Shown: positions 25,201 to 34,793 of the stretch, one piece after another
Position numbering within the stretch: the first letter of the stretch is position 1
Layout of the letters: each line of letters opens with the position of its first letter
From: Thiohalocapsa sp963704155
GTDB taxonomy: Bacteria > Pseudomonadota > Gammaproteobacteria > Chromatiales > Chromatiaceae
DNA length: 64,000 nt
Reading direction: 5' to 3'
NCBI GenBank assembly: GCA_963704155.1
Contig: CAVPHF010000037.1
Location: forward strand, 1 to 64,000
Translations under genes and position numbers: made by a program
The notes under the pieces: generated by a model
Told to the model about the DNA's origin: nothing
The model's input: the letters and a program-made list of their open reading frames with translations, nothing else
The model's database searches: none

Positions 25201-25992
25201 ATGAGCATGCAATGCCCAAAATGCTTGGCTGAACAGCCCGATGGCAACGCCATCTGTGATCGCTGCGGCATCGTCTTCGAAAAGTATTGGAAGTACCACC
25301 CACGGCCTGGTGAGTTGCACCGCACCTCGCCCGGTCTGGCGAAGCGCGGGGCCGCTTCGGCACGCGTCTCCACGCATTCGCAGCAGCGGCGGGCGTCAGC
25401 TGACACCGGACTGCGAACGCTGTTTCTGCCGGCACCTGTTGCCCAGGACGCGCTCTCCAATTGGGCCAGGGCAGCGCTCTTGGTCGGGCTAGCGATCTGG
25501 GGTCTGCGGTTGATCGGCGCATCGGTTGAGAGCAACGCCGCCGGCGCGTCCGTGCTGCACTTGGTGAATCTGCCGTTTCACGAGGCGGGGCATATCCTGT
25601 TTCGGCCATTCGGTGACTTTATGACCTCTCTCGGCGGAACCCTGGGCCAGCTCTTGATGCCGCTCATCGCCACGCTGGTGCTGCTGCTGAAGACCCGCGA
25701 TCCCTTCGGTGCATCGGTGGGGCTTTGGTGGTTTGGGCAGAACTTTCTCGACATCGCGCCCTACATCAATGACGCCCGGGCCGGTCAGCTGCCACTGCTC
25801 GGCGGTAATTTCGGCCATTCCTCGCCCTACGGTTTTCATGACTGGGAGTACATTTTGACGGAAACCGGCCTGCTGCACCTCGACCATGGTCTGGCCCAGG
25901 CGAGTCATATGCTGGGCTCGCTAATTATGCTGTCGGCGCTGGCCTGGGGCGCCGTGCTGCTCTATAGACAGTTCAGCACGCCAACCGGCTGA
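25201..25992 (+). CDS. Zinc-ribbon membrane protein with HEAGH site
   Basis: 263 residues. The N-terminal zinc ribbon is MQCPKCLAEQPDG with CDRCGIVF. A basic linker follows, then a membrane part with about four hydrophobic segments. LPFHEAGHILFRPFG carries an HExxH zinc-protease signature at the edge of a membrane segment, and SHMLGS further on may provide a third ligand. It looks like an M50/site-2-type or related integral metalloprotease, but no named family was recognised. It lies 18 bp after hldE, possibly the same transcript. Confidence 0.65.
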   Translation: MSMQCPKCLAEQPDGNAICDRCGIVFEKYWKYHPRPGELHRTSPGLAKRGAASARVSTHSQQRRASADTGLRTLFLPAPVAQDALSNWARAALLVGLAIWGLRLIGASVESNAAGASVLHLVNLPFHEAGHILFRPFGDFMTSLGGTLGQLLMPLIATLVLLLKTRDPFGASVGLWWFGQNFLDIAPYINDARAGQLPLLGGNFGHSSPYGFHDWEYILTETGLLHLDHGLAQASHMLGSLIMLSALAWGAVLLYRQFSTPTG

Positions 25993-26179
25993 TGCCGGTT
26001 TCGACCCTGATCGCGTCGAGCCTGATTCCGGCGAAACCAGTAGCTTCGAAATCGGTCGCTTCGACGCTGGGCGGGTTGTTCGTGATGCCAACGGTATGCC
26101 AAAGGGTCCTGGGAAATCCAAGACCCGCAGCTCCGGCAGCGGATCTCGGCCAAGTGCAAGGTCTCCTCGCACTCGCTAG

Positions 26180-26395
26180 ACTAGGCTGTATCGGCCAACC
26201 ACGGGCGTCGCCGAGGTCTGGTCTTGGCGCCAAGGCCGCATCCACGCCTACTGCTTGCGCGGCGAGCGCTACCAGCCGGTTGCGGCCAGCGAGGTCCTGC
26301 CTGGACTCAACCTGGAGTTGTTGACCAGCTTCATGGACCGCCCCACGACCTCGGCGGCGATGCGGGGGTTTCGGGAGGCGTTACGCGGGCGTTGA
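26180..26395 (+). pseudogene. C-terminal remnant of a Uma2 (DUF820) gene
   Basis: The open frame reads VAEVWSWRQGRIHAYCLRG, then ERYQPVAASEVLPGLNLELLTSF and a helical end. This is the C-terminal third of Uma2-family PD-(D/E)XK proteins. A stop codon interrupts the frame just upstream and no N-terminal part is found, so it is a decayed fragment. The upstream stretch 25993-26179 shows no gene. An apparently intact Uma2 gene is at 33635-34216. Confidence 0.6.
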
Positions 26396-26425
26396 GCCCG
26401 GCTTAGGCGATTGACAGAAATTGCC

Positions 26426-28828
26426 TTAAACCGCCTGCTTCGCAAACAATAGCGCCGCGACATCGTCGAATCGGCTGACGAAGTGCACCGTCAGGCCCTT
26501 GCGCACGTGATCCGGCACCTCGTCGTATTCGCCGTGGTTGTCCTCGGGCAGCAGTATCTCTTTGATGCCGGCACGGCGGGCGGCGATCAGCTTTTCACGC
26601 ACGCCGCCGATCGGGAAGACCTCGCCGGTCAGCGTCAGCTCGCCGGTCATGGCGATGCGGCGCACCGGCTTGTTCAGCGCCAGCGACAGCAGCGCCGAGG
26701 CCATGGTGATCCCGGCCGATGGGCCGTCCTTGGGCGTTGCGCCGGCGGGAACGTGCAGGTGGATGAAGCCCTTCTCGAAGAATGCCGGATCGGCGCCGAG
26801 TCGGGCCGCGTGGCTGAGGATGTAACCATAGGCGATCTCGGCCGACTCCTTCATCACGTCGCCGAGTTGGCCAGTGAGCTTGAAGCCGCGGTTGTACGCG
26901 TGGGTACGCACCGCCTCGATCGACAGCGTCGCGCCGCCCATCGCGGTCCAGGCCAGACCGGTGACGACGCCCGGGCCGGAGAGCTTGCGCTCGTCGCGAA
27001 ACACCGGGCTGCCCAGGTAGTCCTTTAGGTCCTCCGGGGTCACAGTGATCGGGATCGGCTCGTCTTCGAGCAGACGAACGGCCGCCTTGCGCACGATCTT
27101 GCCGAGTTGTTTTTCCAAGCGTCGAACGCCGGCATCACGCGCATAGCCTTCGATCAGCACACGCAGCGTCTTGGAGCCGACCTTTAGTACCCTTCTGTCC
27201 AGTCCGGCGCGCTTGATCTGACGCGGCAGTAGGTAGCGCTTGGCAATCGCCAGCTTCTCGGCCGCGATGTAGCCGGCCAGCTGGATCACCTCCATGCGGT
27301 CGAGCAGCGGTCCGGGGATGCTGTCGGTTTGGTTGGCCGTGCAGACGAACAGCACCTTCGACAGGTCGAAGCGCAGATCGAGATAGTGGTCGAGAAAATC
27401 GACGTTCTGCTCCGGGTCGAGCACCTCCAGCAGCGCCGAGGCCGGGTCGCCATGGTAGCTGGCGCCGATCTTGTCGATCTCATCGAGCATGATCACCGGG
27501 TTGGCGGTGCCGGCGTCCTTGACGGCCTGAATGAATTTGCCCGGCATGGCGCCAATGTAGGTGCGCCGGTGGCCCTTGATCTCGGCCTCGTCGCGGATGC
27601 CACCGACCGAGAAGCGGTAGAAGCGCCGGCCCAGAGCGTCGGCGATCGAGCGGCCTATCGAGGTCTTGCCGACACCGGGCGGACCCACCAGCAGGATGAT
27701 GGAGCCGGCGATCTCGCCCTTGTGGATGCCGACCGCGAGAAACTCCAAGATGCGCTGTTTGACGTCGTCGAGGCCGTAGTGGTCGCGGTCGAGGACGCGG
27801 CGAGCGCGCTTGAGATCCAGCTTGTCCGGCGAATGCTGGCCCCAGGGCAGCAGCGTGATCCAATCGAGATAGTTGCGCGTGACGGCGTATTCCGGTGACC
27901 CGGTCTCCAGCATCGCCAGCTTGTCCATCTCCTCGTCGACCCGCTTCTGTGCCTCCTCGCTGAGGCTGAGTTTCGACAGCCTGTCCTTGAACTTGTCGAC
28001 CTCAGCGGTGCGGTCATCCTTGGCGATGCCGAGTTCTTTCTGGATCGCCTTCAACTGCTCGCGCAGAAAGAATTCACGCTGCTGCTTCTGCATCCGTTCC
28101 TCGACCGATGCGCGGATCTTCTGCTGCGCACGCGCGAGCTCGAGCTCGTTGTTCAGCAGCACCAGCACCTTTTCCATGCGCTTGAGCAGCGGCACCGCCT
28201 CGAGGACCTCTTGCAGCTGCTCCTTGGTGGAGGTGGTCAGGCTGGCGGCGAAGTCGGCCAGGTGGGATGGATCATCGGGGCCGAAGCGGTCGAGGAACAT
28301 GCGCAGCTCCTCGACATAGAGCGGATTCAGCGGCAGCAGCTCCTTGATGGTATTGATGATTGCCATCGCATAGGCCTTGACCTCCGGCTCGGGCTGCGGC
28401 TCCGGAAGGTAGGTGACGCGGGCGGAAAAGGGCGGCGCGCGATCCATGACGCGCTCGATGCGAAAGCGCTGCAGGCATTCCACCAGCACCTGAAGCTTGC
28501 CCTCTTCGTCGTTGACGCGATGCACGCGGCAGGCGGTGCCGACCTGGTAGAAGTCTTTCGGATCGGCGTCCTCGGAGGTCTCGCTGGCGGTCAGTATGAC
28601 GCCCAGGATCTTGTGCTCGGTCTTGCCGACCGCCACCAAGGTGCTGCGCCAATGATTGGCATCCATCAACAGCGGCACTGCCTGGCCCGGGAAGAACGGA
28701 CGCGCGGCCACCGGCAGCAGCGGCACCAGCGCCGGGAGCACCTCGTCGGCCCTGGCCAAGGTCGTCTCGGCGTCGTCCTGTATCTCTTCCTGCCGTTCCT
28801 CGGGCGTCTCGTTAGCGGCGTCGTTCAT
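26426..28828 (-). CDS. lon: Lon protease
   Basis: 800-residue ATP-dependent serine protease. Residues about 30-220 are the LonN substrate domain and about 220-330 a coiled-coil region (QQREFFLREQLKAIQKELG). The AAA+ module has Walker A LVGPPGVGKTSIG and Walker B NPVIMLDEIDK. The C-terminal domain has catalytic Ser in KDGPSAGITMA and Lys in GGVREKLIAARRAG. It degrades misfolded and regulatory proteins, including antitoxins such as those at 3.9 kb. An acidic N-terminal extension of about 30 residues precedes LonN. Confidence 0.96.
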   Translation of the reverse strand: MNDAANETPEERQEEIQDDAETTLARADEVLPALVPLLPVAARPFFPGQAVPLLMDANHWRSTLVAVGKTEHKILGVILTASETSEDADPKDFYQVGTACRVHRVNDEEGKLQVLVECLQRFRIERVMDRAPPFSARVTYLPEPQPEPEVKAYAMAIINTIKELLPLNPLYVEELRMFLDRFGPDDPSHLADFAASLTTSTKEQLQEVLEAVPLLKRMEKVLVLLNNELELARAQQKIRASVEERMQKQQREFFLREQLKAIQKELGIAKDDRTAEVDKFKDRLSKLSLSEEAQKRVDEEMDKLAMLETGSPEYAVTRNYLDWITLLPWGQHSPDKLDLKRARRVLDRDHYGLDDVKQRILEFLAVGIHKGEIAGSIILLVGPPGVGKTSIGRSIADALGRRFYRFSVGGIRDEAEIKGHRRTYIGAMPGKFIQAVKDAGTANPVIMLDEIDKIGASYHGDPASALLEVLDPEQNVDFLDHYLDLRFDLSKVLFVCTANQTDSIPGPLLDRMEVIQLAGYIAAEKLAIAKRYLLPRQIKRAGLDRRVLKVGSKTLRVLIEGYARDAGVRRLEKQLGKIVRKAAVRLLEDEPIPITVTPEDLKDYLGSPVFRDERKLSGPGVVTGLAWTAMGGATLSIEAVRTHAYNRGFKLTGQLGDVMKESAEIAYGYILSHAARLGADPAFFEKGFIHLHVPAGATPKDGPSAGITMASALLSLALNKPVRRIAMTGELTLTGEVFPIGGVREKLIAARRAGIKEILLPEDNHGEYDEVPDHVRKGLTVHFVSRFDDVAALLFAKQAV

Positions 28829-28896
28829 GCTCTACTCCAGCGCAATCGCTCAAAAATCTCCGGCATTCGCCCTACCTCACAATCGGCGGGTGTATC

Positions 28897-29748
28897 TCAG
28901 GGTTGACCGTTGCGAATGCAACAGTTGTTGGCCAGGCGCACAAAGTCGGCGACCGCGATGGTCTCGGCGCGCGCCGAAGGATCGATGCCGGCGGCCTTCA
29001 GCTGCGCTGGCGTAATCAGTCCGCTCAGGCTGTTGCGAAGGGTCTTGCGCCGTTGGCTGAAGGCGGCCGCGACGATCCGCCGGTGCAACGCCGGATCGGA
29101 GATCGGCGACGGCAGCGGGCGATGCGGGCGCAGCCGCACCACGGCGGAATCCACCCTCGGCGGCGGCCTGAAGGCGCCTGGCCCAATGACGAAGAGCCGC
29201 TCGGCGCTGCACCAGGTCTGCACCATCACCGACAGCCGGCCGTAGACCTTGCTGCCGGGCGCGGCGCAGATGCGCTCGACCACCTCCTTTTGCAGCATCA
29301 GGTGCAGATCGTCGATGCAGCGGGCTTGTTCCAGAAAGCGGAACAGCAAGGGCGTCGAGATATTGTAGGGCAGGTTGCCGACGAGACGCAGGCGCCAGCT
29401 TGCGGCGGTTGGCCCCTCGGCCCGATCTTCGTGCCAACCTTCGATTAGGCTGTGCGTGTCGGTGCACAGCGAGCAGAGGTCGAAGGCCAAGGCATCGGCA
29501 TTGTGGACGGAGAGCGCGCCCAGGCCCGACAGGCGCTCGCGCAAGGGCGCGATCAGGTCGCGGTCCAGCTCGACGACATCCAGCGCGCCGGCGGCGCTCA
29601 ACAGTCCTTCTGTGATGGCGCCCTGGCCGGGTCCGATCTCCACCAGCCGCTGGCCAGGTTGCGGATTCACCGCGCCGATGATGCGCCGGATGATGCCCGG
29701 ATCATGCAGAAAATTCTGTCCGAAGCGCTTGCGCGGACGGTGCTCCAT
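28897..29748 (-). CDS. rsmA: 16S rRNA dimethyladenosine transferase
   Basis: 283-residue KsgA/RsmA methyltransferase that dimethylates two adjacent adenines near the 3' end of 16S rRNA during 30S maturation. It begins KRFGQNFLHDPGIIRRI, has the SAM-binding LVEIGPGQGAITEGLL, the catalytic NLPYNISTPLLF and the C-terminal QRRKTLRNSLSG. It follows deaD by 6 bp on the same strand, a pairing that makes sense for ribosome assembly. Confidence 0.96.
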   Translation of the reverse strand: MEHRPRKRFGQNFLHDPGIIRRIIGAVNPQPGQRLVEIGPGQGAITEGLLSAAGALDVVELDRDLIAPLRERLSGLGALSVHNADALAFDLCSLCTDTHSLIEGWHEDRAEGPTAASWRLRLVGNLPYNISTPLLFRFLEQARCIDDLHLMLQKEVVERICAAPGSKVYGRLSVMVQTWCSAERLFVIGPGAFRPPPRVDSAVVRLRPHRPLPSPISDPALHRRIVAAAFSQRRKTLRNSLSGLITPAQLKAAGIDPSARAETIAVADFVRLANNCCIRNGQP

Positions 29749-29754
29749 TAGGTG

Positions 29755-31878
29755 TCAGCGGTCGCGGCCCTTCGGACCACGGCGCGCGCCGACGCCCGGC
29801 CCGCGATCAGCTCCGCCGCGAAAGCGGTCATTGCTGCCGCGCTCCGGCTCGCCCCTCCCGCGTTCCTGGAAGCGACCGCCCGGTTGGTCCGGCGCCTCGC
29901 CGTTGCCTTGCCGGCTTGGGCCGGCGCCCTTTGGCTGGAAACGCGGTCCCTTGGCTTCGGGTGCCTGGAAGCGCCGCGGCGGGCGTGAGTCGCCGCCCTT
30001 GCCCAAGGTCGTGATGCGAAGCGCCTGGCCGCGCACATAGACGCGTTTTAAGTGATTGAAGATCTCCTTCGGCATGCCGTCCGGCAGGTCGACGGTCGAA
30101 TGATCGCCGCGGATGTCGATGCGACCGATGTAGCGCCCTTCGATGCCCGCCTCGTTGGCGATGGCGCCGACGATTTCGCGCGGGGTCACTCCATGGTCAT
30201 GACCCACCTCGATGCGATAGCTGGCCAGCCCGGCCGCATTGCCGTCGCGCTCGCGCCGCGGCTGATCAGGCCGATCGCCGCGGCGTCGATCATCTTGGTA
30301 GCGCGGCGGCCGGTCGCCGCGGTCGTCGCGCCGAGGCGGCCTGCCGCGGGCGTCTGATCGCTGCGGTCGGTCGCGTCGCGCCGGACTTGGTGGCGGGCTC
30401 GGCAACTCCTCCACCTCCAGCGGGCGCTCGCGCTGCAGCTGGAAGGTGAGCGCCGCCGCGATATCCAGCGGCTCCAACTCCAGCTCGCCGGCCAGGTTGC
30501 TGACCAGCCGGTAATGGAAGTCCAGATCCTGCTCGGCCAGCGTTTGGCGCAGCTCGGCGGTGAAGCGCTCGATGCGCGAACTGCTGAGTGCCTGTGCAGA
30601 GGGGGCATCCATGCGCGGCACATTGGCGCCGATGGTGCGTTCGATGGCGCGCAAGAGGCCGCGCTCGCGGGGCTCGACCAGCAGGATCGCGCGCCCGGAG
30701 CGGCCGGCGCGTCCTGTGCGCCCGATGCGGTGCACGTAGGTCTGCGGGTCGGTCGGGATGTCGAAATTGACCACGTGCGTCAGACGCTCGACGTCCAGGC
30801 CGCGCGCGGCGACATCGGTCGCGACGATGATGTCGAGCCGCCCGTGCCGAATGCGGTCCAAGGTGCGCTCGCGCATCTCCTGGGTCATGTCGCCATGCAG
30901 CGGTTCGGCGGTAAAGCCGTGCGCCTTCAGCTTGTCCGCCAGCTCGGTGGTGGCGTTCTTGGTGCGCACGAAGATGACCATGCCGTCGAACGGCTCGATC
31001 TCCAGCATCCGCGTCAGCACATCCAGCTTGTGGAACCGCGTCACGACGATGTGCTGCTGGTCGATGGTTTCCAGCGGCTCGGTGCCGCCCTCCACGCGCA
31101 CCTCGACGGGGTCGGTCAGCCGCTTGCGCGCGACTCGCAGGATGGTGTCGGGCATGGTCGCCGAGAACAGCGCCACCTGACGCGTCTCGGGTGTGTGCTC
31201 GAAGATCCAGTCGATGTCCTCGGCGAAGCCCATGTTGAGCATTTCGTCGGCCTCGTCGAGCACCAGTGCACGCAGACCGGCCAAGGTCAGGGTGCCGCGG
31301 CGCATGTGGTCCATGACGCGTCCCGGCGTCCCGACCACCACTTGCGGATGATGCTTGAGCTGGCGAATCTGCAGCGTATAGCTCTGGCCACCGTAGATGG
31401 GCACGACATGGAAGCCGGGCAGGTGCTGCGCATAGCGCTGCAGCGCCTCGGCCACCTGCAAGGCGAGTTCGCGCGTGGGCGTCAGCACCAGGAGCTGCGG
31501 CAGGTGGGCGCCGGTGTCGAGTCTGCTCAGAAGCGGCAGTGCAAAGGCCGCGGTCTTGCCGGTGCCGGTCTGCGCCTGACCGAGCAGATCGCGCCCGGCC
31601 AACAGATGCGGTATGCAATCGGCCTGCACCGGGGTCGGCGCCTCATAGCCCAGCTCGGCGACTGCCCGGGCGACGGCAGGATGCAGGCCAATGGAGGCGA
31701 AGGTCGCACGCTCGGCCTCGATCTCATGGGCGACCGCTGGCGTGGCGGTCGCCTCCGCGGCATGGGGTGATGCGGGCGCTGGCCGCGGTTCGGCGGATCG
31801 CGTCGACTGCTCCGCGTCAGATGCGTTGACGGGCGTCTCGGTGTTTGAGGTATCAGGGGTCGGGGCTTGATCGGACAT
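29755..31878 (-). CDS. deaD: DEAD-box RNA helicase DeaD/CsdA
   Basis: 707 residues from ATG 31878. An acidic/Pro-rich N-terminal tail precedes a helicase core with AQTGTGKTAAF, PTRELALQ, VLDEADEML, SAT and HRIGRTGRAGRSGRA. A dimerisation region follows, then an Arg-rich spacer and a DbpA-type RNA-binding domain (GVTPREIVGAIANEAGI). It ends in an RG-rich disordered tail. The protein unwinds structured RNA in ribosome assembly and mRNA decay, typically important in the cold. rsmA follows after 6 bp. Extra in-frame sequence upstream of 31878 lacks helicase features. Confidence 0.95.
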   Translation of the reverse strand: MSDQAPTPDTSNTETPVNASDAEQSTRSAEPRPAPASPHAAEATATPAVAHEIEAERATFASIGLHPAVARAVAELGYEAPTPVQADCIPHLLAGRDLLGQAQTGTGKTAAFALPLLSRLDTGAHLPQLLVLTPTRELALQVAEALQRYAQHLPGFHVVPIYGGQSYTLQIRQLKHHPQVVVGTPGRVMDHMRRGTLTLAGLRALVLDEADEMLNMGFAEDIDWIFEHTPETRQVALFSATMPDTILRVARKRLTDPVEVRVEGGTEPLETIDQQHIVVTRFHKLDVLTRMLEIEPFDGMVIFVRTKNATTELADKLKAHGFTAEPLHGDMTQEMRERTLDRIRHGRLDIIVATDVAARGLDVERLTHVVNFDIPTDPQTYVHRIGRTGRAGRSGRAILLVEPRERGLLRAIERTIGANVPRMDAPSAQALSSSRIERFTAELRQTLAEQDLDFHYRLVSNLAGELELEPLDIAAALTFQLQRERPLEVEELPSPPPSPARRDRPQRSDARGRPPRRDDRGDRPPRYQDDRRRGDRPDQPRRERDGNAAGLASYRIEVGHDHGVTPREIVGAIANEAGIEGRYIGRIDIRGDHSTVDLPDGMPKEIFNHLKRVYVRGQALRITTLGKGGDSRPPRRFQAPEAKGPRFQPKGAGPSRQGNGEAPDQPGGRFQERGRGEPERGSNDRFRGGADRGPGVGARRGPKGRDR

Positions 31879-32204
31879 CGGAAGGTCTCGGCGATGGGCA
31901 GCCGCCGACCGACGGAGGCAGGAGGGCGGATAGCGCGGGAAAACAAACCAGTATGCGGCGTGAGCGTTTGTCGGCGCAAGCGCTGGTTGCGCTCTCGAGG
32001 GGGATTCAATCGGCCATCGCAACAAGGGTCCAATCGGTCAGCGGACGAGGCAGATGGTTGTACCTCGGCGTCGGCTGCGATTCGTCATGCGAGACGGTCT
32101 AGGTCCATTGGTACGTTTGCGTCCAGCGATGACAGGTCCAATCTTGTACAAATCGCCGACAACTGATCGATCCATCCCGATCAGTCCGTTTCAGGAGCCG
32201 AACA
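31879..32204. other. deaD-UbiB divergent intergenic region with inverted repeat
   Basis: No gene seen. It must hold promoters for both genes. A perfect 8-bp inverted repeat, ACTGATCG (32162-32169) and CGATCAGT (32178-32185), ends 19 bp before the kinase start. It could be an operator or a leader hairpin. Confidence 0.45.
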
Positions 32205-33557
32205 ATGTCCATTGATGCAAGCACCAAGGGTTTTCCCGTCCCGAGCAGACGTCTCAGCCGACTCTGGCACCTCGGGCGGGCCACGACCGATTTCGCTGCC
32301 GGCGTCGGCGTGCGCGGCATGCTCGACATGGCCCGCACCGGTGGCCGCGGCAGCGGCCGTATCCAGCTCAGTCCCGCCGCCACTCGGCGCTTGACGGACC
32401 GGCTCGCGCGGATGCGCGGTGCGGTGATGAAGATGGGGCAACTGATGTCCATGGACGGCACCGACGTCTTCACGCCGGAGGCGGCCGAGATCATGGCCAC
32501 GCTGCGCGACCGCGCCGAGCCGATGCCGATGAGCCAGCTCACGCGGGTGTTGTCGGCGGAGCTGGGCAAGGACTGGAACAATGCCTTTCGCAGATTCGAT
32601 TTCCAACCCATCGCCGCGGCCTCGATCGGACAGGTGCATCGCGCCGAAACCAAAGATGGCCGCCGGCTGGCGATGAAGATCCAGTTTCCGGGGGTGCGCG
32701 AGAGCATCGACAGCGATATCGACAACCTCGGGTTTCTGGCGCGTAACTTTGGCATGTTGCCGCCAGGCTTGGACCCGCGGCCAATGCTCGACGAGGCGCG
32801 GCTGCAACTGCACCGTGAGGCCGACTATGTGTCCGAGGCGGCCTCGTTGAGCGCCTATCGCAGGTTGATCGCCGATGATCCGCACTTCTTCGTGCCGCGC
32901 GTTCATGACGACCTCTCGACCACGCGCATCCTGGCCATGGACTTCGCCGAGGGCGTCCCCATCGACCGGCTCGCCGCCCCGGGTTTTCACCGCGACCAGC
33001 GCGACCGCGCCGCCACGTCGTTGACGCGGCTGACACTGCGCGAGCTGTTCGAGTTTCGCCTCGCACAGACCGATCCCAACTTCGGTAACTTTCTCTATCA
33101 CGCCGAGACCGGGCGCATCGTGCTGCTCGACTTCGGCGCGACCAGCGCAATCCCGGCGGACCTATCCGAGGCCTACCGGCAACTCGCACGCGCCGCCGTT
33201 GCGGACGATGCCGAAGGGTTGCGGGACGCCGCGCTGCGGCTCGGTTACATCGGCACGGATGATCCGCGGGACAAGGTAAACGCCTTGATCGAGCTGATCC
33301 GGCTGTCGGGCGAGGTTCTGCAACCGAATGGACCCTACGACTTCGGTGGCTCGGACCTGTTCGAACGGGTCTATACCCGTGGTCGCGATATGTTTCTCGA
33401 CCAGCGCTTCACGCGCTTCCCGGATCCCTCGACCATGCTGCTGCATCGCAAGTTCGTCGGCATCTTCATGCTCTGCCGGCGCTTGCGTGCGCGGGTCGAC
33501 GTGTTGGGCATGCTGGAGCCTTATCTCGCCCCGTCGAGTGATGCCAGGTCGGGCTGA
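32205..33557 (+). CDS. ABC1/AarF/UbiB-family kinase-like protein
   Basis: 450-residue atypical kinase-fold protein. It has the family's KxGQ motif (AVMKMGQLMSMDG), the Ala-rich loop AAASIGQVHRAE with the ATP-site lysine in MKIQFPGV, a TDPNFGNFLYH catalytic loop and LLDFGAT in place of DFG. Members support ubiquinone synthesis or membrane lipid homeostasis. UbiB itself usually has two C-terminal membrane helices that are not obvious here, so a paralogue is likely. GGAG precedes the ATG. Confidence 0.85.
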   Translation: MSIDASTKGFPVPSRRLSRLWHLGRATTDFAAGVGVRGMLDMARTGGRGSGRIQLSPAATRRLTDRLARMRGAVMKMGQLMSMDGTDVFTPEAAEIMATLRDRAEPMPMSQLTRVLSAELGKDWNNAFRRFDFQPIAAASIGQVHRAETKDGRRLAMKIQFPGVRESIDSDIDNLGFLARNFGMLPPGLDPRPMLDEARLQLHREADYVSEAASLSAYRRLIADDPHFFVPRVHDDLSTTRILAMDFAEGVPIDRLAAPGFHRDQRDRAATSLTRLTLRELFEFRLAQTDPNFGNFLYHAETGRIVLLDFGATSAIPADLSEAYRQLARAAVADDAEGLRDAALRLGYIGTDDPRDKVNALIELIRLSGEVLQPNGPYDFGGSDLFERVYTRGRDMFLDQRFTRFPDPSTMLLHRKFVGIFMLCRRLRARVDVLGMLEPYLAPSSDARSG

Positions 33558-33634
33558 AACCCACAGGCGCAACGGGTTCTCGCCCACAGTTAGGCGATCG
33601 GCTACCACAGCCGGGATCGATTCGTCGTCGAATG

Positions 33635-34216
33635 CTACCGTGTGCCGAGTGCTACCTTGTCGTAAACCTCGCCGAGCAGCAGTTCAGCATCGACAGCCGA
33701 GAGAGGGATGCGGTCGGATGCGTCGGTGAAGGCGCTCAGGTTCCATGTGCCGTCCGGCTGGCGCACGAACAACTCTGCTTGGACCTGGTCCTGCGAAAGC
33801 AATAGGTAGGCTTGCAGGCTCGTCAGAGTGCGGTAATGCTTGAATTTGTCGCCGCGATCGTAGGCCTCGCTGGAGTGCGACAGCACCTCGACGATCAGGG
33901 TGGGGTTGGTGACCACGTCCCGGCGGTCGTCATAGAACAGGCGCTCGCCGCAGATCACCATCACGTCTGGATAGGCACCGACGGCGTCTGCCTCGATGCG
34001 GACCTTCAGCTCGCTCGCGTAGACGCGGCAGGGTTTGCTTTTGAGCGCGTTACCCAGTTCACGAATGAGGTTGGCGACGATCAGGTTGTGCCCTTCCGTG
34101 GCACCGGTCATCGCGAACACCTCGCCAGCGACGTACTCGCTGCGTCGGTCTACCGCGGCGCGCTCGCTAGCGAGCCAGTCGTCGAACGTGAGTTGCGGGA
34201 CGAGTTGGGCGGTCAT
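33635..34216 (-). CDS. Uma2 family (DUF820) PD-(D/E)XK protein
   Basis: 193 residues from ATG 34216, where MTAQLVPQLTFDDWLA begins the family pattern. It has the restriction-endonuclease-like fold. Key residues are the RSEYVAGEVFAMTGA entry, SELKVRIEADAVGAYPDVMV with the acidic active-site residues, and PTLIVEVLSHSSEAYDRGDKF with the E-x-K-like site. Uma2 proteins are abundant in cyanobacteria and phototrophs; their role is unresolved, and they are often near mobile DNA. An in-frame ATG at 34321 would add an unconserved tail. Confidence 0.85.
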   Translation of the reverse strand: MTAQLVPQLTFDDWLASERAAVDRRSEYVAGEVFAMTGATEGHNLIVANLIRELGNALKSKPCRVYASELKVRIEADAVGAYPDVMVICGERLFYDDRRDVVTNPTLIVEVLSHSSEAYDRGDKFKHYRTLTSLQAYLLLSQDQVQAELFVRQPDGTWNLSAFTDASDRIPLSAVDAELLLGEVYDKVALGTR

Positions 34217-34486
34217 GGCCAGTCTCCGCTGAGCGGCAAATTGGTTCGCGTTTGAGTATAGCGCCTTGCCGACCTTGTCGGAGCAGAGCGGCATGCCGAT
34301 GGGCTGGGGCGCAGCGTCCAACGCTGGCGCCTGGGGCCATACCAGTTCAAGCGGTCTATCGCGCTGCCACGGCAGTGACCCCGCTCATAGACAATTTCAC
34401 GCCGCGTTTCGAGCTCCGCAACCGATGCGCATGCGCCAACGCAGGAGCAACCACAGCGGCCGCTCTCCTGCCTCGCGTGCGCGTGT

Positions 34487-34606
34487 TCAGCGGCGACCGT
34501 TCAACGCGTTCGTGAGCTTGTCCTGCAGCTCCTTCGCCCAGCGCGGTTGCGGTAGATTCCAGCCGATGACGATGCCCACGGCGATCCAGAAGAGCGTCAG
34601 CAACAT
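34487..34606 (-). CDS. Small single-pass membrane protein downstream of the helicase
   Basis: 39 residues: one membrane segment (MLLTLFWIAVGIVIGWNLP) and a basic amphipathic tail (RWAKELQDKLTNALNGRR). AGGA shortly before the ATG supports translation. It is 272 bp downstream of the RelE-helicase fusion gene on the same strand. No family recognised; many small proteins of this form are widespread and uncharacterised. The flanking stretches 34217-34486 and 34607-34878 hold no other gene. Confidence 0.5.
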   Translation of the reverse strand: MLLTLFWIAVGIVIGWNLPQPRWAKELQDKLTNALNGRR

Positions 34607-34793
34607 GTTCCTAGCCTCTGTGAATGAGAATTCTGGCGGATCCGCCGAGATGAGTTCGACTGTTCGCCTCCGGCCTGTGCTGCAACCTGTCGGTGGTGCG
34701 ACCCGGCCGTCAGGCCGGCGTATCGCGCGTGGCGGGCACGAGCCGATCGGCGCGATCACGAGAGCGCCGAGGCCCAACGGCGCCAGCGTCGTC

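Noticed and set aside
24256..25377. Minus-strand frame opposite hldE
   Set aside because: Conserved hldE explains the region; the antisense frame has no motif.
30290..31618. Second minus-strand frame inside deaD
   Set aside because: Out-of-frame shadow of the helicase gene, rich in Arg/Ala/His with no domain.
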